Assembly: GCA_903928115.1 (NCBI GenBank)
Contig: CAIYPP010000109.1
Span: 32,330-96,329 of the forward strand
Source: an uncultured Planctomycetota bacterium
GTDB taxonomy: Bacteria > Planctomycetota > UBA1135 > GCA-002686595
DNA length: 64,000 nt
Direction: 5' to 3'
Part shown: in pieces, positions 8,389-19,601 of the stretch
How the letters are laid out: each line of letters opens with the position of its first letter
Numbering within the stretch: the first letter of the stretch is position 1
Translations under genes and position numbers: made by a program
The notes under the pieces: model-generated
Told to the model about the DNA's origin: nothing
Seen by the model: only the letters and a program-made list of their open reading frames with translations
The model's database searches: none

Positions 8389-9273
8389 CTAGCGGCCGTA
8401 CGCCAGATCCAAGTGCCCGCTGCGGCGCGCGGCGGCGGTGAGCGTGTTCGCCATCAACATCGCGATCGTCATCGGACCGACGCCGCCGGGCACTGGAGTG
8501 ATCGCCCCGGCGACCGCGCTCGCCCCAGCGAAGTCGACGTCGCCCACGAGCCGCCCGTCGGCGAGCCGATTGATGCCGACGTCGAGCACGATCGCGCCGG
8601 GTCGAATCCAGTCGGCCTTCACCATCTCCGGGCGCCCCACCGCGGCCACGAGCACGTCGGCTTCGCGGCACACCGCTGGAAGATCGGCGGTCTTGCTGTG
8701 GCAGATCGTCACCGTCGCGTCGCGAGCGAGCGCGAGCAGCGCGAACGGCTTGCCCACGAGCATCGAGCGTCCGATCACGACCACGCGCTTGCCCGCGAGC
8801 TTCGCGCCGAGCTGGTCGCACAGCTCGATGCAGCCCGCCGGGGTGCAAGGAACGAGCCCCGGCGCCCCCATCGCGAGCGCCGCGACGTTCTCGGGGTGGA
8901 GTCCGTCCACATCCTTGGCTGGATCGAGCGCCCGGACGATGGCGTCGGAGTCCAAGCCCTTCGGCAGCGGCAGCTGCACGAGGATCCCGTGGACGCTCGG
9001 GTCGCCGTTGAGCTCGCGAACGAGCGCGAGCAGCTCGCCCTGCGAGATCGTCGCGGGCCGCCGCAGCGTGCGCACCGCGAAACCCGCCTCGGTCGCGGCC
9101 TTGTCCTTGTTCTTGACGTAGACCTGACTCGCGGGATCCTCCCCCACGAGCACGACGACAAGCCCGGGGGTCACTCCGCGCTGCTTGAGCGCATCACAGC
9201 GCTCTCGCACGCGCGCGCGAACCAGCTGAGCGGAAGCCTTGCCATCGATGATGCGCGCACGGGTCTCGATCAT
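8389..9273 (-). CDS. folD: Methylenetetrahydrofolate dehydrogenase / cyclohydrolase
   Basis: This 294-aa bifunctional enzyme of one-carbon metabolism converts 5,10-methylene-THF to 10-formyl-THF using NADP. Visible features are the catalytic Tyr/Lys motif (Y52-V-K-N-K56), the family signature [11 protein letters not shown], the [13 protein letters not shown] segment and the dinucleotide-binding [11 protein letters not shown] loop. Length is normal for the family. Nothing unusual. It sits just upstream of the rhomboid gene. Confidence 0.97.
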   Translation of the reverse strand: MIETRARIIDGKASAQLVRARVRERCDALKQRGVTPGLVVVLVGEDPASQVYVKNKDKAATEAGFAVRTLRRPATISQGELLALVRELNGDPSVHGILVQLPLPKGLDSDAIVRALDPAKDVDGLHPENVAALAMGAPGLVPCTPAGCIELCDQLGAKLAGKRVVVIGRSMLVGKPFALLALARDATVTICHSKTADLPAVCREADVLVAAVGRPEMVKADWIRPGAIVLDVGINRLADGRLVGDVDFAGASAVAGAITPVPGGVGPMTIAMLMANTLTAAARRSGHLDLAYGR

Positions 9274-9361
9274 GTGCCTGCGGGTCCAAGTCGTTGCCGG
9301 AAGAGCGTGTGGAGGCGCGCACGATAGCGCTCGCTCCGGCGACCCGCAGCCGCTTTCGTCC

Positions 9362-10348
9362 CTACCAGCTGCGGGCGAGCACGAACGAGGCGATGTTCTC
9401 GAGCGAGCGCCGCGCCGGACTCGGCGGGAGGGTCCGAACGCTCTCGAGCGCGGACGCGATCAGGTCATCGGCACGCTTGCGCGCGAACTCCACCCCCGCG
9501 TCGAGCTTGCAAACCCGCCGCAGGTGCGAGACACGGTCCGTGAGGCCCGGCGTCGTGTAGACGTCGCGGATCGCTGCGCGCTCCGCCTCGCTGGCGCGGG
9601 AGTACGTCCAGAGCACCGGCAGCGTGACCTTGCCGTCCTCGACGTCCGTCCCCACGGACTTGCCCACTTCGGCTTCCGTCGCGGTCAGATCGAGGCAGTC
9701 GTCGATGATCTGGAAGGCGAGCCCGAGGTCCCAGCCGAACTGGCGCATCTTGGCGCCGAGCTCGTCTCGACCGCCCGGGTAGCGCGCGCCGAGCTCGCAC
9801 GCCGCGGCATACAACGTGGCCGTCTTCGCCCCCGCGATCCACTCGTAGCGCGTCTGCGTCGCCTCGAAGTCATAGCGCCCCGCGGCCTGCTCGATCTCCC
9901 CCGCGCAAATGCGCCGCGTCGCTTCGGAGAGCACGCGACTGCAAAGGCGCGAGGACAGGTCCGTGGAGACGGCAAACGCCCGCGCGTACAAGAAGTCCCC
10001 GAGCAGCACGGCCGTCTGGTTGTCCCAGCGGTGGTTGACGCAGGCCACGCGGCGACGCACTTCGGCCCCGTCGAGCACGTCGTCGTGCACGAGGGTCGCG
10101 AGGTGAATCATCTCGACCACCGCCGCGATCGTCGGATGCTCGTCGGTCGTGTTCGAGGTCGCCTCACCCGAGAGGAGCACCAGCGCCGCGCGCAGCTGCT
10201 TGCCTTGGAAGCGCCCGACGTGCTCCACCATCTCCCGCACCGCCGGAGACTGCTCGGAGAGCTCGTGCGCGATCGTCTCGCGCATGCGCTTGATCCCGTC
10301 GGCGACGGGTGCGATCAGTTCCTGAAGCTGGACGGAGGGCGAGCTCAT
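9362..10348 (-). CDS. Polyprenyl diphosphate synthase (trans-isoprenyl)
   Basis: This 328-aa all-alpha prenyltransferase extends isoprenoid diphosphates with IPP. Both Asp-rich motifs are complete: first motif D89-D-V-L-D93 followed by GAEVRRR, second motif D216-D-C-L-D220 after AFQII. Length fits octaprenyl/heptaprenyl-type synthases that feed quinone side chains, but chain length cannot be read safely from sequence. ATG 10348 overlaps the stop of mobA by four bases (ATGA), so the two are translationally coupled, with mobA first. Confidence 0.93.
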   Translation of the reverse strand: MSSPSVQLQELIAPVADGIKRMRETIAHELSEQSPAVREMVEHVGRFQGKQLRAALVLLSGEATSNTTDEHPTIAAVVEMIHLATLVHDDVLDGAEVRRRVACVNHRWDNQTAVLLGDFLYARAFAVSTDLSSRLCSRVLSEATRRICAGEIEQAAGRYDFEATQTRYEWIAGAKTATLYAAACELGARYPGGRDELGAKMRQFGWDLGLAFQIIDDCLDLTATEAEVGKSVGTDVEDGKVTLPVLWTYSRASEAERAAIRDVYTTPGLTDRVSHLRRVCKLDAGVEFARKRADDLIASALESVRTLPPSPARRSLENIASFVLARSW

Positions 10349-10965
10349 GGCGCGTCCATTGTGTCGGCCGAACGCCGTTCCTGTTCCAGTGACCTGAGAT
10401 CTTCTGGCGTGTTGAGATTGATGCCCGCGCGCTCGGCGGCGCCGCCCAGCTCGACCGCGGCGACCGAAACGACCCGCAGCCCCCCGTGGAACGACACCAT
10501 GCGCCTCTCGCCCGCGCGCAGCGCCGCTCGGACGGCAGGTGCGCAAGAGGCCGCCCGATAGACCGCGTAGAGAGGCTGAGATCCTCTGGCGAGCCCCAAA
10601 AGGGCTGCGTCCCACCCGCCGGCCTCGGCGCGCTGCAGCAACCCGCGCAGCGTGACTGCATCCGCACGCGGCAGATCGCAAGCGAGCACCGCCATCCACG
10701 GCGTGCGGCACTCCAGCAGTCCGGATGCGAGCCCCGCGAGCGGCCCAGAGCCGGGCTCGCTATCCAACACGCAGCGCAGCCCGAGATGCTCGTAGCGCGG
10801 CCCGACACCACTCGCGAGCCACACCTCCTCCGCGACATCGCGCAGCGCAGCGAGGGGCCGCTCGATGAGCGCACGCCCCTCCAACTCCATCAGAGCCTTG
10901 TCGCGCCCCATGCGACGGCTTTCGCCACCGCATACGAGCAGGCCCGTCACCCGAGATCGATCCAC
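10345..10965 (-). CDS. mobA: Molybdenum cofactor guanylyltransferase MobA
   Basis: This 206-aa nucleotidyltransferase is expected to attach GMP to molybdopterin. The N-terminal nucleotide-binding motif is intact (LLVCGGESRRMGRDKALM), followed by DSEPGSGPLAGLASGL and the metal-binding LACDLPRAD segment. The protein ends with the INLNTPEDL motif common to MobA. The call implies Mo-enzymes elsewhere in the genome. It is coupled to the downstream prenyl synthase by an ATGA overlap. Confidence 0.93.
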   Translation of the reverse strand: MDRSRVTGLLVCGGESRRMGRDKALMELEGRALIERPLAALRDVAEEVWLASGVGPRYEHLGLRCVLDSEPGSGPLAGLASGLLECRTPWMAVLACDLPRADAVTLRGLLQRAEAGGWDAALLGLARGSQPLYAVYRAASCAPAVRAALRAGERRMVSFHGGLRVVSVAAVELGGAAERAGINLNTPEDLRSLEQERRSADTMDAP

Positions 10966-10986
10966 GACCTGGGCGTCCGCCAGCGC

Positions 10987-11205
10987 TCAGTGGTGAGCGT
11001 TGTTGGAGTGCCCGTCGGTCTTGGGCTTCTCTTCGGCCTTGTGGGCGTCTTCCGCGCCGTCGCGCATGCCCTTCTTGAAGGCCTGCACGCTCGAGCCCAT
11101 CGAGTGCGCCAGCTCGGGCAGCTTGCGCGCGCCGAAGAGGAGCAGCGCGATCAGGGTGATCATCAGGATCTCGGGGAAGCTAAGATTGCCGAGGAGGGCC
11201 AGCAT
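10987..11205 (-). CDS. tatA: Sec-independent translocase subunit TatA/TatE
   Basis: This 72-aa protein has the TatA layout: a short hydrophobic helix (about residues 7-23), the hinge F-G-A-R-K-L-P-E-L, an amphipathic helix (AHSMGSSVQAFKKGM) and a charged tail with His/Asn. ATG 11205 is chosen because TatA proteins start just before the membrane helix. TatA forms the pore of the twin-arginine system, which exports folded proteins such as molybdoenzymes; mobA lies immediately downstream. No tatC is in view. Confidence 0.95.
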   Translation of the reverse strand: MLALLGNLSFPEILMITLIALLLFGARKLPELAHSMGSSVQAFKKGMRDGAEDAHKAEEKPKTDGHSNNAHH

Positions 11206-11304
11206 GGGGAGTCCTGTGGGTTCGGAGAGGTCCGAGGGAAACGCGTCGGCTCCGGATTCTACGCGAAGACGAGCATGAATTCGCAAGGGAGGGTCAAAAC
11301 AAGG

Positions 11305-12027
11305 TCAGGGTGAGCCGCAGGAGCGGCGCTCGATCCGGCGCTGCAGGCGAGGCTCGAGCGGCGGCAGATCGGCTCGGGCGCTCGCGAGCGTGCCCTCGTT
11401 CTTGCGCCCCACGCGCGGCCCCCGCCCCACGCGCAGCCCCGCGCGGGCGAGGCCGAGCCGTACGGAGAAGGCCGCAGAGTAGGTCGAGAGCACGGCGTGC
11501 GGCGCCATGCGGCGCGCGACCTCGAACAGAAACGACTCCCCCCACAGGTCCGGCGCGACTTGCGGCGAGAACGGATCGAGGAACACCGCATCGAAATCGA
11601 AGCGCTCGACGCGCCGAAGGGACTCGCGCGCATCTCCGAGTTCGAGGTGCAGCTCCAACGACTCGTCGGAAGAACAAGCGATGCAGCGCTGAACACGCTC
11701 CACGAACGGCGCCGCGTCCGCAGGCCACTCGGAGAGCTTCCGTGCCGCTCCGAACACGCTGGAATCGACCTCGAAGCTCACGGCCTGCAGGCGGGCTCCC
11801 GTGCCCTCCAGCGCGGCGAGCGCCGCCGCGAGGTTCAGCCCCAAGCCCGTGCCGATGTCGAGCAAGCGCACCACCGGTCGCTCCAGCGCGAGCTCGCGGA
11901 GTCGGCATGGCCCCGCGTAGCGCAGCCGCGCCTGCTCCCACGCGCCGCTCGTCGAGTGGCACGTCTGAGCAAGCTCTTCTTGGCGCAGAGTCCAAGAACC
12001 ATCGTCGGTGCGAACCGGCGTCCACAT
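11305..12027 (-). CDS. mnmD: MnmC/MnmD-like tRNA 5-aminomethyluridine methyltransferase
   Basis: This 240-aa class I SAM methyltransferase resembles the N-terminal domain of MnmC. It has the CHSTSGAWEQAR entry motif (family H-S-x-x-G-A-x-x-E-x-x-H), the SAM loop LLDIGTGLGLN, the FDAVFLDPFSP motif with the catalytic-region Asp, the STYSAA motif and a K-N-E near the end matching the family's K-R-E. The family makes the final methylation of mnm5(s2)U34 in tRNA. ATG 12027 is used; it leaves only 21 bases to the divergent methyltransferase gene. Two other genes of the same wobble-uridine pathway, mnmA and mnmG, are in this window. Confidence 0.82.
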   Translation of the reverse strand: MWTPVRTDDGSWTLRQEELAQTCHSTSGAWEQARLRYAGPCRLRELALERPVVRLLDIGTGLGLNLAAALAALEGTGARLQAVSFEVDSSVFGAARKLSEWPADAAPFVERVQRCIACSSDESLELHLELGDARESLRRVERFDFDAVFLDPFSPQVAPDLWGESFLFEVARRMAPHAVLSTYSAAFSVRLGLARAGLRVGRGPRVGRKNEGTLASARADLPPLEPRLQRRIERRSCGSP

Positions 12028-12048
12028 GGTCGCTACGATGCCACCCGC

Positions 12049-12705
12049 GTGGATCCCGAGGAAGCACAGCGCCGCAAGCTCGCGTCCTACGGCGACTCCG
12101 AGCTCGCCCAACGCTACGACGACCGTTGGTCCGGGCTCCGCGGGCCGGGCCGAGATCGTCGACAGCACCGTGCGATCCTCACGGCGCTCGACTCGCTCGC
12201 GCCGGTCCGCAGCGTGCTCGACGTGCCGTGCGGAACGGGACGCTTCACGGCCCTCTTCGCGACGCGCGAGGTGTCCTACGTCGGCATGGACGCTTCCTTG
12301 GCGATGCTCGGGGAGGCGCGCCGCAAGCACCCGCACGCCCGAGTCGCGCAGGCCGACCTCGCGCGACTCCCGCTGCCGAACAAGAGCTTCGATCTGGTGC
12401 TCTGCATCCGCCTGATGCACCTCCTGCGCGATCCGTCGCTGCGGGCCGCGTTCTTGCGTGAATTGGCCCGTGTCGCGCGCGTCGGGGTCATCGTCGACTT
12501 CCGCCACAGCCGCTCGCTGCGCGTGGCGCTGGGCCACCTACGCCATCGCGTCGGATTGCGGAGCAAGGCGCCGAGCGCGCAGAGCGTCGACGAGCTCCGC
12601 GCGCTGCTGTCCGACGCAGGACTCGAAACGACGCGTGTCGTGCACGTGCGCTCGATCCCTTGGCTCACCGACAAGGTCGTCTTCGCGGCACGGCCCAAAG
12701 ACTGA
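12049..12705 (+). CDS. Class I SAM-dependent methyltransferase
   Basis: This 218-aa Methyltransf_11-type enzyme contains the SAM-binding motif [11 protein letters not shown], an acidic loop ([11 protein letters not shown]), the motif after strand 4 ([13 protein letters not shown]) and later strands. The substrate cannot be told. The start is taken at GTG 12049 (VDPEEAQRR), because no ATG is in frame nearby and upstream choices run into the divergent mnmD gene. It ends at a strong bidirectional hairpin shared with sucD. Confidence 0.82.
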   Translation: MDPEEAQRRKLASYGDSELAQRYDDRWSGLRGPGRDRRQHRAILTALDSLAPVRSVLDVPCGTGRFTALFATREVSYVGMDASLAMLGEARRKHPHARVAQADLARLPLPNKSFDLVLCIRLMHLLRDPSLRAAFLRELARVARVGVIVDFRHSRSLRVALGHLRHRVGLRSKAPSAQSVDELRALLSDAGLETTRVVHVRSIPWLTDKVVFAARPKD

Positions 12706-12741
12706 CCCCGCGCGAGCCCGATGCGGGGCCCGCGCGGGGTC
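12704..12741. terminator. Bidirectional terminator between methyltransferase and sucD
   Basis: A perfect 11-bp stem (GACCCCGCGCG at 12704-12714 and its complement at 12731-12741) encloses a 16-base loop. It starts at the stop codon of the plus-strand methyltransferase and lies 20 bases past the end of sucD on the minus strand, so it can end both convergent transcripts. There is no clear T-run on either side. Confidence 0.6.
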
Positions 12742-12761
12742 GGAACGACATCGGGCGCGAA

Positions 12762-13661
12762 TCAGCCGCGCGCAGCGGCCAAGAGGCCCATCTCGGCGAG
12801 GCGCTTCTCCATCATCTCGCCCAGCCGCGCCGGGCTCGGGCTGCAGGTGACGCCCGCACGCTCGAGCGCGGCGTACTTCTCCTTCGCCGTGCCCTTGCCG
12901 CCGGAGATGATCGCGCCCGCGTGGCCCATGCGACGGCCCGGAGGCGCGGTGGCGCCCGCGATGAATCCGACGACCGGCTTCTTCACGTGCTTCTGGATGA
13001 ACTCGGCGCCCTGCTCCTCGGCGCTGCCGCCGATCTCGCCGATCATGATGATCCCGAGCGTGTCGGGGTCGTTGTTGAAGAGCGTGAGGGCTTCGACGAA
13101 GTTCGTTCCGTTCACCGGGTCGCCACCGATGCCGATGCACGTCGACTGGCCGATGCCGCGGCTGGTGAGCTGCCAAACGGCTTCGTAGGTCAGCGTTCCC
13201 GAGCGCGACACGACGCCGATGCGGCCCGGCTTGTGGATGTAGCCCGGCATGATGCCGATCTTGCAGGCACCCGGCGTGATGATGCCGGGGCAGTTCGGGC
13301 CGATCAGGCGCGACTTCGAGCCGCGCAGCTTCTCCATCACCTTGACCATGTCGAGCACCGGGATGCCCTCGGTGATGCACACGATCGTCTCGATGCCCGC
13401 GTCGGCGGCTTCGAGGATCGCCGCGGCCGCGAAGGGCGCGGGCACGTAGATCATGGTCGCGTTCGCGCCGGTGGCGTCGACGGCCTGCTTGCAGGTGTCG
13501 AAGACCGGACGGTCCAAGTGCTTCGTGCCGCCCTTCTTGGGGGTCACGCCGCCGACCAAGTTGGTTCCGTAGGCGATGGCCTGTTCGGAGTGGAAGGTGC
13601 CGTTCTTGCCGGTGAATCCTTGGCAGATCAGGCGCGTGTGCTTGCCGACGAGGACGCTCAT
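12762..13661 (-). CDS. sucD: Succinyl-CoA synthetase alpha subunit
   Basis: This 299-aa protein is the ADP/GDP-forming succinyl-CoA ligase alpha subunit of the TCA cycle. It has the CoA-binding start ([19 protein letters not shown]), the [10 protein letters not shown] motif, and the active-site His that becomes phosphorylated in G-H-A-G-A-I-I (in the [17 protein letters not shown] region). Length is normal. It follows sucC by 15 bases on the same strand and forms an operon with it. Confidence 0.97.
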   Translation of the reverse strand: MSVLVGKHTRLICQGFTGKNGTFHSEQAIAYGTNLVGGVTPKKGGTKHLDRPVFDTCKQAVDATGANATMIYVPAPFAAAAILEAADAGIETIVCITEGIPVLDMVKVMEKLRGSKSRLIGPNCPGIITPGACKIGIMPGYIHKPGRIGVVSRSGTLTYEAVWQLTSRGIGQSTCIGIGGDPVNGTNFVEALTLFNNDPDTLGIIMIGEIGGSAEEQGAEFIQKHVKKPVVGFIAGATAPPGRRMGHAGAIISGGKGTAKEKYAALERAGVTCSPSPARLGEMMEKRLAEMGLLAAARG

Positions 13662-13676
13662 GGGGATCGCTCCTTC

Positions 13677-14843
<1,167 letters not shown>

Positions 14844-14966
14844 GGGAAAGCTCCGCTTCGGAGTTAGGGGCAAGGAGCATAGTGTCCCCCCACCCATGGC
14901 GGAAAGCCTGTCGCGCTCGCCTCGGGGCCCTTTCCCCGACAGCGCGCCCACGCCATCCTGCCCTCG

Positions 14967-16658
14967 GTGCACGGGGCGGATCTTCTACTGGACCTCGCAG
15001 TGGTCCTCGCGGCGGCCATCGTGGCCGTGCTCCTGTTGCACCGGCTGCGTCTCCCGGCCATCGCGGGATTCCTCGTCGCCGGGGCCCTGATCGGCCCAGC
15101 GGGCCTCGGACTCGTCGACCGCAATGAGGACGTCGATCGGCAAGCCGAGATCGGCGTCGTGCTCCTGCTGTTCACGATCGGCCTCGAGTTCTCCCTCGCA
15201 AGCCTGCGCCACATCGCGCGCATGGTCTTCGTCGGCGGCGGTCTGCAGGTCGCCCTGACCACCGCCGCGATCTACGCCCTCGCGCGGCTCGCGGGCTTCA
15301 CGCCGGAGCGTGCACTCTTCGCGGGGTTCCTCGTAGCGCTGTCGAGCACCGCGATCGTTCTGCGCAGCCTCTCGGAGCGCGGCGAGCTAGGCGCCCCCCA
15401 CGGGCAGCTCACGGTGGGCGTGCTCCTGTTCCAAGACCTGTGCGTCGTGCCGATGATGCTGATCGTGCCGATGCTCGCGGCCGGCACGGCGAGCGCGCTC
15501 TCGGTGAGCTTCGCCGTCGGCAAGGCGGCCATCGTGATGGTGGGAACCGTCGTCCTCGCGCGCTTCGTGCTCCCGCCGGTGCTGCGCGCCGTCGCACGGA
15601 CCGGGCGTCGCGATGTGTTCCTGCTCACCATCCTCGGCGTGTGCGCGGGCATTGCCTGGGCCACGAGCCTCGTGGGCCTCTCCCTGTCGCTCGGCGCGTT
15701 CCTCGCGGGCCTCGTCCTCGCGGACAGCGAGTACGGGCATCAGGCGCTCGCCGATGTCCTTCCGCTGCGCGACCTGTTCACGAGCCTGTTCTTCGTCTCG
15801 CTCGGGATGCTGCTCGACTTTCAGGTGCTGCGCGACGAGTGGCTGCTCGTCGGCCTGCTCGCGCTCGGCCTGATGCTCGGCAAGTTCGCACTCGCCACGC
15901 TCGCGGGGCTCCTGATGCGCGCGCCAGTGCGTGTCGCGCTGTTGGCGGGTGCGGGCGTGGCACAGATCGGAGAGTTCAGCTTCGTTCTGGCCCAGCTCGG
16001 GTTCGACGTCGGCCTCGAGAGCGAGCACGAACTGGCGGAGTTTCTGAATGCCAGCGTGATCACCATGCTGCTCGCGCCGCTCGTTGGATCCCTGAAGCCG
16101 CACCTCGGACGGCTCGCGGCACGCCTGCGGCCTATCGATCGCTGGCTGGCCGCACGTCCGATCGCCGAGCGCGTCACACGCGAGCGCTCGGGGCACATCG
16201 TGGTCCTAGGCTTCGGAGTCGGAGGGGAGCTCCTCGCCAGCGCGCTGCGCGCCGCCGAGCTCCCCTACGAGATCCTCGATCTATCCATCGAGCGTGTTCG
16301 CTTCGCGCGCGAGCGTGGCGAACCGATCGAGTTCGGCGACGTCACGCACTCGGACTTGCTCGAGCGCGTCCACGTGCGCCACGCAGCGCAGGTCGCGATC
16401 CTCTTGAATGATCCGGACGCCACCGTTCGAGCCGTCCGGGCTGTGCGCAGCATGAACCCCGGGGTCCCGATCACGGCACGAGCACGACTCCGCGCCGACG
16501 TCCCGCGCCTGCGAGCCGCGGGCGCGACCCACGTCGTCGCCCAAGAGGTCGAAGGCTCCCTGCAGGTGAGCTCCGAGGTGCTCGTCCTCGCCGGGCGGCG
16601 GGTCGAGGACGCCGAGCGCATCGTCGCGGAGGCCCGCAGGGGCGCGGGCTGCGGCTAG
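14967..16658 (+). CDS. CPA2-family cation:proton antiporter with TrkA-N domain
   Basis: This 563-aa protein has two parts. Residues about 5-385 form an Na+/H+ exchanger-like membrane domain with about 12 segments ([61 protein letters not shown] helix). Residues about 405-560 form a Rossmann NAD-binding TrkA-N domain ([18 protein letters not shown]). This is the KefB/KefC-like architecture, which moves K+ or Na+ against H+ under nucleotide control; the ion is not certain. The start is GTG 14967. It lacks a recognisable TrkA-C domain. Confidence 0.9.
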   Translation: MHGADLLLDLAVVLAAAIVAVLLLHRLRLPAIAGFLVAGALIGPAGLGLVDRNEDVDRQAEIGVVLLLFTIGLEFSLASLRHIARMVFVGGGLQVALTTAAIYALARLAGFTPERALFAGFLVALSSTAIVLRSLSERGELGAPHGQLTVGVLLFQDLCVVPMMLIVPMLAAGTASALSVSFAVGKAAIVMVGTVVLARFVLPPVLRAVARTGRRDVFLLTILGVCAGIAWATSLVGLSLSLGAFLAGLVLADSEYGHQALADVLPLRDLFTSLFFVSLGMLLDFQVLRDEWLLVGLLALGLMLGKFALATLAGLLMRAPVRVALLAGAGVAQIGEFSFVLAQLGFDVGLESEHELAEFLNASVITMLLAPLVGSLKPHLGRLAARLRPIDRWLAARPIAERVTRERSGHIVVLGFGVGGELLASALRAAELPYEILDLSIERVRFARERGEPIEFGDVTHSDLLERVHVRHAAQVAILLNDPDATVRAVRAVRSMNPGVPITARARLRADVPRLRAAGATHVVAQEVEGSLQVSSEVLVLAGRRVEDAERIVAEARRGAGCG

Positions 16659-16722
16659 CGTCGAGACTGCTCGTCCAAGGCCTTTCCCGCGGCGGCGTTC
16701 GACGTCATCCTCTCTGCCCCCC

Positions 16723-17865
16723 ATGAGCCAGCCCATGTCCGATCGCGGTCAGCTCCTCGTCGACCGCGACCTCCGCGCGCGCTTTGGTTCGCTGGTGCGC
16801 CCGAGCTCCGGCGCACCCGCGATCGCCGAAGCCCAGCTTCAGGCCGCGAGCCTCGACCTGCGCTTGGGAGCCTTCGCCTCGCGTATTCGCGCAGGCTTTC
16901 TCCCCGGATCGACCCCGCTCGAAGAGCGCCTCGAGCAACTGGAGACGAGTCGCCTGTGGCTCGGTGGTGAGGGCGCGGTGCTCGAAAAAGGCTTGGTCTA
17001 CCTCGTCCCGCTCGAAGAGGAGCTCGCCCTCCCGCCGGACGTGAGTGCGTCGTTCAACCCGCGCAGCTCCACCGGACGCTGCGACCTCTTCACGCGCGTG
17101 CTCGTCCCGGGTCACCCGCGCTTCAACGAGGCGCCCGCGGGGTACCGCGGCAAGCTCTGGCTCGAGGTCTCTCCGCTCTCCTTCCCCGTGCGCCTCAAGC
17201 GCGGCGACCGGCTCTGCCAACTGCGCCTCTCGCAGGGCGATCCGGCCCTGACTCGCGAGGAGCTGCGCTCCGAGTACGAGCGCACCCCGCTGTGCTGGGA
17301 AGGCGACCGCCCCGTGCCCATCGAGCAGGTACGCTTCGACGACGAGGGCGGTATCGAGCTCCGACTCGGTCTCGCAGGTCGCGACCCCGCCGGCTGGCGT
17401 GCCCAACACCACACGGGCGTCGTGCATTTCTCGCGCGAGGGCGCGCACGACCCGCGCGACTTCTGGGAGCCGGTGTTCGCCAAGGACGGAACCTGCATCC
17501 TCTCGCCCGGCAGCTTTTACATCTTCGCCAGCCGCGAGCGCGTCGTGATTCCGCCTCACCTCGCAGCCGAGATGCTGCCCGTCGACGTCGACGTCGGTGA
17601 GATGCGCAACAACTACGCCGGTTTCTTCGACAACGGCTTCGGCTGGCGCGACACGACCGCCGGCGGCCGCATGGGCACCGCCGCGGTGCTGGAAGTGCGC
17701 GCCCACGACGTGCCGTTCCTCGTCGAGGACGGACAGGTCTTCTTCCGCCTTCGTTTCTATCGCTCGAGCGGAGTCCCCGAGCGCCTCTACGCCGAAGGGC
17801 GCTCGCAAAGCTCCTACCGCGATCAGGACCTCACGCTCGCGCGTTGCTTCAAGAGCGCGCGCTGA
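16723..17865 (+). CDS. dcd: Deoxycytidine triphosphate deaminase, long tandem form
   Basis: This 380-aa protein consists of two dUTPase-fold halves, as in the long dCTP deaminase family (PF06559). Half one has NPRSSTGRCDLFTRVLVPG and the catalytic-type Glu in GYRGKLWLEV; half two has PVDVDVGEMRNNYAGFFDNGFG and a matching Glu in GTAAVLEVRAHDVPF. The enzyme deaminates dCTP to dUTP for thymidylate supply. ATG 16723 is used; a second ATG lies four codons later. Its last 17 bases overlap the end of the convergent symporter gene. Confidence 0.88.
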   Translation: MSQPMSDRGQLLVDRDLRARFGSLVRPSSGAPAIAEAQLQAASLDLRLGAFASRIRAGFLPGSTPLEERLEQLETSRLWLGGEGAVLEKGLVYLVPLEEELALPPDVSASFNPRSSTGRCDLFTRVLVPGHPRFNEAPAGYRGKLWLEVSPLSFPVRLKRGDRLCQLRLSQGDPALTREELRSEYERTPLCWEGDRPVPIEQVRFDDEGGIELRLGLAGRDPAGWRAQHHTGVVHFSREGAHDPRDFWEPVFAKDGTCILSPGSFYIFASRERVVIPPHLAAEMLPVDVDVGEMRNNYAGFFDNGFGWRDTTAGGRMGTAAVLEVRAHDVPFLVEDGQVFFRLRFYRSSGVPERLYAEGRSQSSYRDQDLTLARCFKSAR

Positions 17866-19315
17866 GCACGGATCCCCGTCGAGCGGCGTACAGCACGCCG
17901 AGCACCGCCACGTTGAGCCCGAGCCCGACGATGCCTTCGTGTAGTCCCCATGGGCTCCACTCCGGCATGGCCTTCAGCGTCACGCACGCCGCCACGCCCA
18001 CGAGCATCGCGATGTGCACGGCCACTCCGTCGCGACGCCGCGCGCACAGCGCGATCAACATTCCAGGGAGAAACTGAGCGATCGGTCCGTAGGCGTAGAG
18101 GAGCAGCGAGACCAGATCGCCCTCGTAGAACACCGCGAGGACATACGAAACCAGCATCAAGACCACCACGAAGACGCGCACCCAGCGCCGTTCCTGCGTG
18201 GACGTGAGCTTGCGCCCGAGCGCCGTGATCCAACCATCTCGCACGAGGATGGAAGCCGACGCATGGACGATCGCGTCGCCAGTCGACATGCCCGCGGCGA
18301 GTGCTCCCGCGCAGAACAGCCCGACGATCACAGCGGGCAGATCGAGGCTCATCAGCATGTGGGGCAGCACCTGTTCCGGGCTCGGCGGAGGAGTCGGGAA
18401 CAGCACACCGGCGAAGCCGATCAAGAAGATCGGCACGAGGAACACCATGAAGGTCGGATAGAACACGACCGTGCGGCGCAGAGTGCGGTCGTCGCGGGCC
18501 GAGAAGGCCTTCATGAAGAGATGCGGCCAGCAACCAAAGCCGATCATCGAGATCACGCCCGCAGAGATGAACCACTGCCACGACTTCGTGCCGGGCGCAG
18601 AGAGCAGCTCAGGGCGCACCTCGTCGATGCGTTCGAACATCGGCCCCACGCCACCGTACAGCTTGTAGGGCAGCCACAAACCAAAGGCCCACGCGAGGCC
18701 CATCATCAGCACGCCCTGAAAGACGTTGGTCCAACCCACGCCCATGACGCCGCTCTTCAGCACGTACGCGAGCACCACCGCGTAGCACACGGCGCCGCCG
18801 AGCCACTGCGGGACGTGTCCCTCGGTGAGCCGCTCCACGACGAGGCCGGCACCCTTGATCTGCAGCGCGAGGTACGGGACGAAGGACAGCGCACTCACGA
18901 GCGCCATCGTGCCCGCCATCGCGCGGTGCCCGCACTCCCCCGCGACCATCTCCGCTTGGGTGATGTAGCCGGCCTCACGCCCGATCCGCGCGGCGCGGGG
19001 ACCGAGGAAGTAGAACGGAATGAACCCGACGAGGCCGTAGCCGATCACATAGAAGACGGCGGCTCCGGAGGTGTAGGCGAGCCCCGGGGTCGCGAGAAAC
19101 GAGAAGGCCGAGAAGACCGTCGCGCCGATCACGAAGTACATGAGCAGTGGGCCCATGGCGCGGTCCCCAGCCACGTAGCCCACGGCGCTGTCGCTGGCGT
19201 CCTTGCCGCCGCGCATGCCAACCCACAGGCAGCCGAGCAGGTACAAGAGCGAGACACCCGACACGACCCACGCGTCGGTGCTCATGCCCAAGACGAGCTC
19301 CGCCTCACTCGCCAC
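17849..19315 (-). CDS. Sodium:solute symporter (SSS family)
   Basis: This 488-aa protein has about 13 hydrophobic segments and SSS-family motifs: FVIGATVFSAFSFLATPGLAYTSG near residue 60, RIGREAGYITQAEMV, and SAGVISMIGFGCWPHLFMKAFSARDDRTLRR. The substrate could be pantothenate, proline, acetate or another organic solute; it cannot be told. The gene upstream encodes a small DUF3311-like membrane protein whose end overlaps this start by 11 bases, a known pairing. Its 3' end overlaps dcd on the other strand. Confidence 0.93.
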   Translation of the reverse strand: MASEAELVLGMSTDAWVVSGVSLLYLLGCLWVGMRGGKDASDSAVGYVAGDRAMGPLLMYFVIGATVFSAFSFLATPGLAYTSGAAVFYVIGYGLVGFIPFYFLGPRAARIGREAGYITQAEMVAGECGHRAMAGTMALVSALSFVPYLALQIKGAGLVVERLTEGHVPQWLGGAVCYAVVLAYVLKSGVMGVGWTNVFQGVLMMGLAWAFGLWLPYKLYGGVGPMFERIDEVRPELLSAPGTKSWQWFISAGVISMIGFGCWPHLFMKAFSARDDRTLRRTVVFYPTFMVFLVPIFLIGFAGVLFPTPPPSPEQVLPHMLMSLDLPAVIVGLFCAGALAAGMSTGDAIVHASASILVRDGWITALGRKLTSTQERRWVRVFVVVLMLVSYVLAVFYEGDLVSLLLYAYGPIAQFLPGMLIALCARRRDGVAVHIAMLVGVAACVTLKAMPEWSPWGLHEGIVGLGLNVAVLGVLYAARRGSVLSARS

Positions 19316-19541
19316 GCTCAGCCTCTTCGCAGTGGCGTGTCCAGCGCTCGTAAAGCAGCAGCGAAACGAAAACGGAGATCAGCCAGCCCACCGCCCACGC
19401 CAACGAGAACGGCAGCCCGAACACGAACGGCCGCGCGCTCGCGCCCCACCACTTGTAGCCTGGCCCGACGACGCACAGCGTCGCGAGCGCGGAGTGGAGT
19501 GCGAACAGGACGTGAGGGACCTTCGACCGGCGATCGAACAC
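19305..19541 (-). CDS. Small DUF3311-like membrane protein, partner of symporter
   Basis: This 78-aa protein has two hydrophobic helices (about residues 11-29 and 40-63) and the motif FVFGLPFSLAWAVGWLISVFV typical of small proteins that precede SSS transporters. It overlaps the symporter start by 11 bases, so the two are likely co-translated. The role is unknown; association with the transporter is inferred from the conserved arrangement. Confidence 0.8.
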   Translation of the reverse strand: MFDRRSKVPHVLFALHSALATLCVVGPGYKWWGASARPFVFGLPFSLAWAVGWLISVFVSLLLYERWTRHCEEAERGE

Positions 19542-19559
19542 GGGTCCAGCCTAGCGTCC

Positions 19560-19584
19560 CCTCGGTCGAACGCGCCGACCGAGG
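19560..19584 (-). terminator. Hairpin downstream of rpmH
   Basis: A perfect 9-bp stem (CCTCGGTCG at 19560-19568, complement at 19576-19584) with a 7-base loop lies 17 bases past the end of the small ribosomal protein gene. There is no T-run, so it may be an attenuator or RNA-stabilising hairpin rather than a full terminator. Confidence 0.45.
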
Positions 19585-19601
19585 AGACCGCATCCACGCG
19601 C